The notes below the pieces were generated by a model, which worked only from the letters and a program-made list of their open reading frames with translations, did no database searches and was not told the origin of the DNA. From Strigops habroptila (lineage: Eukaryota > Chordata > Aves > Psittaciformes > Psittacidae), in assembly GCF_004027225.2 (NCBI RefSeq), contig NC_044283.2:15642992-15706991 (forward strand): a DNA stretch of 64,000 nucleotides. The letters are read 5' to 3'. Position numbers and translations under genes: made by a program. The first letter of the stretch is position 1, and every line of letters begins with the position of its first letter. This document shows positions 62,701 to 64,000 of the stretch, in pieces.

Positions 62701-64000
62701 CTATACCCACAGCACCCGCTGCAAGATATGAAAGTGTTAACCCTTCTGGAATTGGTACAGGACATTCCACTTCTTGAATTCACACAGTAAAAATAAACCT
62801 TGTGCAAGGCGTGTTGCCTGTGGGGTTTATGCTCTGCTTTTTGATTCCATCATTTTGGAATGCAAAGCCCTTCTACCAGGTCTGGGCTTTAACAGCGCCT
62901 TCACTTTGCCATTGATGGATTGTCAGTCAAGGTGGAGTAGATCCTTGTGCTGAAGTTAGAAAGGTCCATGTCTGGCTGCAGCTGCTTAGGCATGCTATTT
63001 CTGTAGGGCCTGATTCACCACGGGACATTGCTGTAGCGTGGTTTTTTGAAGACTGAGGACAAAATGCTTTTCTTCCTGTGTGTCTTACCCACCATACTCT
63101 TTCTAGGCACCACGGCATGACTATTTAGATGGCAGGGCAATGGTGAGTCTGTCCCACAGCGGCTGAGTGTTTGCTGGGAAATAAGATAAATGAACAGCCT
63201 GTACACCAAATTCCTGCATGTCTAGTTGGTGGGGTAAAAGGAGAGTTTAGCCTTCCTCAGCCAGTTCACTCTGTGAGCACAGCAAGGTGCAAGCTGGACA
63301 ACAGCATTCCCAGGCAGCCAGCCACTCTGAATTACCCCCTATTGGCCAGGATAGGACTTGATCTTTGTATTTTTAAACAATAGTTCCTGCTTCTACTACT
63401 GATACCTTTGTTTACCCCTGTTCTTCTGCCACTGAAATTTTTATTTACCCCTGTTCCTGGTACTCTGATGCCTTTGGTGGGAGTTTCCATTCATTTCATA
63501 TCTTTTTGCATCACCCTTTTAACTTCCCAGCTGACCATGACCAGATAGTCTCATGTCACTTCCCTTGTCCCCAGATGTTCCTTTGGGTGGCAGGTGGCTC
63601 CTGATTCCACAGTTATGCTTCCTCTGCTGCCCAGACCCTCTAGCTTGATTTTTCTTAGAACACAGGATCCTTGAGGCTGGCAATAATTTGACATTCTTGT
63701 AATGAGATGTGGTCTACTAAGAAGGCACATGGGAAAAACACTCTGGCGTGATTTTTGCTCCTATTAACAAGTGGAGAACATGCAGTCAGATGATATCTCA
63801 TTGATTCATTTATGAGTAGTTCCTATACAAGGGAATGGAAGAGACAGTCAAGGAACATTGGACCAATTTCCATTTGGTTACTCATCGGAAAACTGGAAAT
63901 AACCACAATGCAGTCCAATGACTTGCACTGGATTTACATCAGTGCCAAAGAGAACATAATTTGGTCCACTGATTTTACATCACATCCCACTGGACATGGA
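56739..64000. other. Non-coding stretch to the window end
   Basis: No recognised gene or transposon. It contains a 22-bp palindrome at 59282-59303. A 94-codon frame at 61447-61731 has somewhat protein-like composition but no splice context or family resemblance. Confidence 0.5.
59282..59303. repeat. Perfect 22-bp palindrome
   Basis: CATATATGTGG is followed directly by its exact reverse complement CCACATATATG, with no spacer. The AT-rich arms meet at TGGCCA. Confidence 0.9.

Noticed and set aside
1..64000. tRNA, rRNA, snRNA, CRISPR array, prophage or bacterial operon
   Set aside because: I looked for the GGTTCRANTCC box, snRNA starts, regularly spaced repeats and dense same-strand ORFs and found none. 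The CR1 elements place the DNA in a bird-like vertebrate genome.

Overview
The window looks like vertebrate nuclear DNA, most likely from a bird. The diagnostic evidence is a set of CR1 LINE 3' ends with the avian-type tail (repeats of ATTCTATG, seen as CATAGAAT on the opposite strand) and the core segment GGTTGGAAAGGACCTTAAGA. The rest of the composition agrees with this: moderately AT-rich DNA, scarce CpG, simple repeats, and no bacterial features such as operons, ribosome binding sites or dense long ORFs. Most short open frames here are chance frames in non-coding DNA.

Layout. Positions 1 to about 12.2 kb are non-coding apart from a degenerate GATATT-type microsatellite near 1.6 kb. The 12.0 to 17.6 kb stretch is the richest in repeats. 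It holds a minus-strand CR1 fragment, palindromic TATG/TACA-rich blocks, two plus-strand CR1 3' ends, and a compound (AATAGG)n/(AAGAG)n microsatellite with a 141-nt pure-purine run. From 17.6 to 47 kb the DNA is mostly unique non-coding sequence with a few notable inverted repeats, including a pair of mutually exclusive hairpins at 24.4 kb. It also has a 24-bp-period minisatellite at 25.1 kb and two weak exon candidates at 27.4 and 37.8 kb. At 47.7 kb there is a perfect 17-bp-arm hairpin. Around 50.0 to 50.6 kb lies the best-preserved element, a 5'-truncated minus-strand CR1 whose ORF2 C-terminus is still open for 163 codons. At 52.9 to 53.3 kb a small CpG-dense segment sits beside a well-formed acceptor/donor pair; this is the best candidate for a host exon or regulatory element. 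The remainder to 64 kb shows only a purine tract and a perfect 22-bp palindrome.

I recognise no complete host gene and no RNA gene. The window reads as intergenic sequence or one or more large introns. I did not find a convincing undescribed biological system. The leads I would follow are the 52.9-53.3 kb segment, the alternative hairpins at 24.4 kb, the 47.7 kb hairpin and the 37.8 kb open frame with a consensus splice donor. All calls come from reading the sequence; no homology search, repeat masking or alignment was run.
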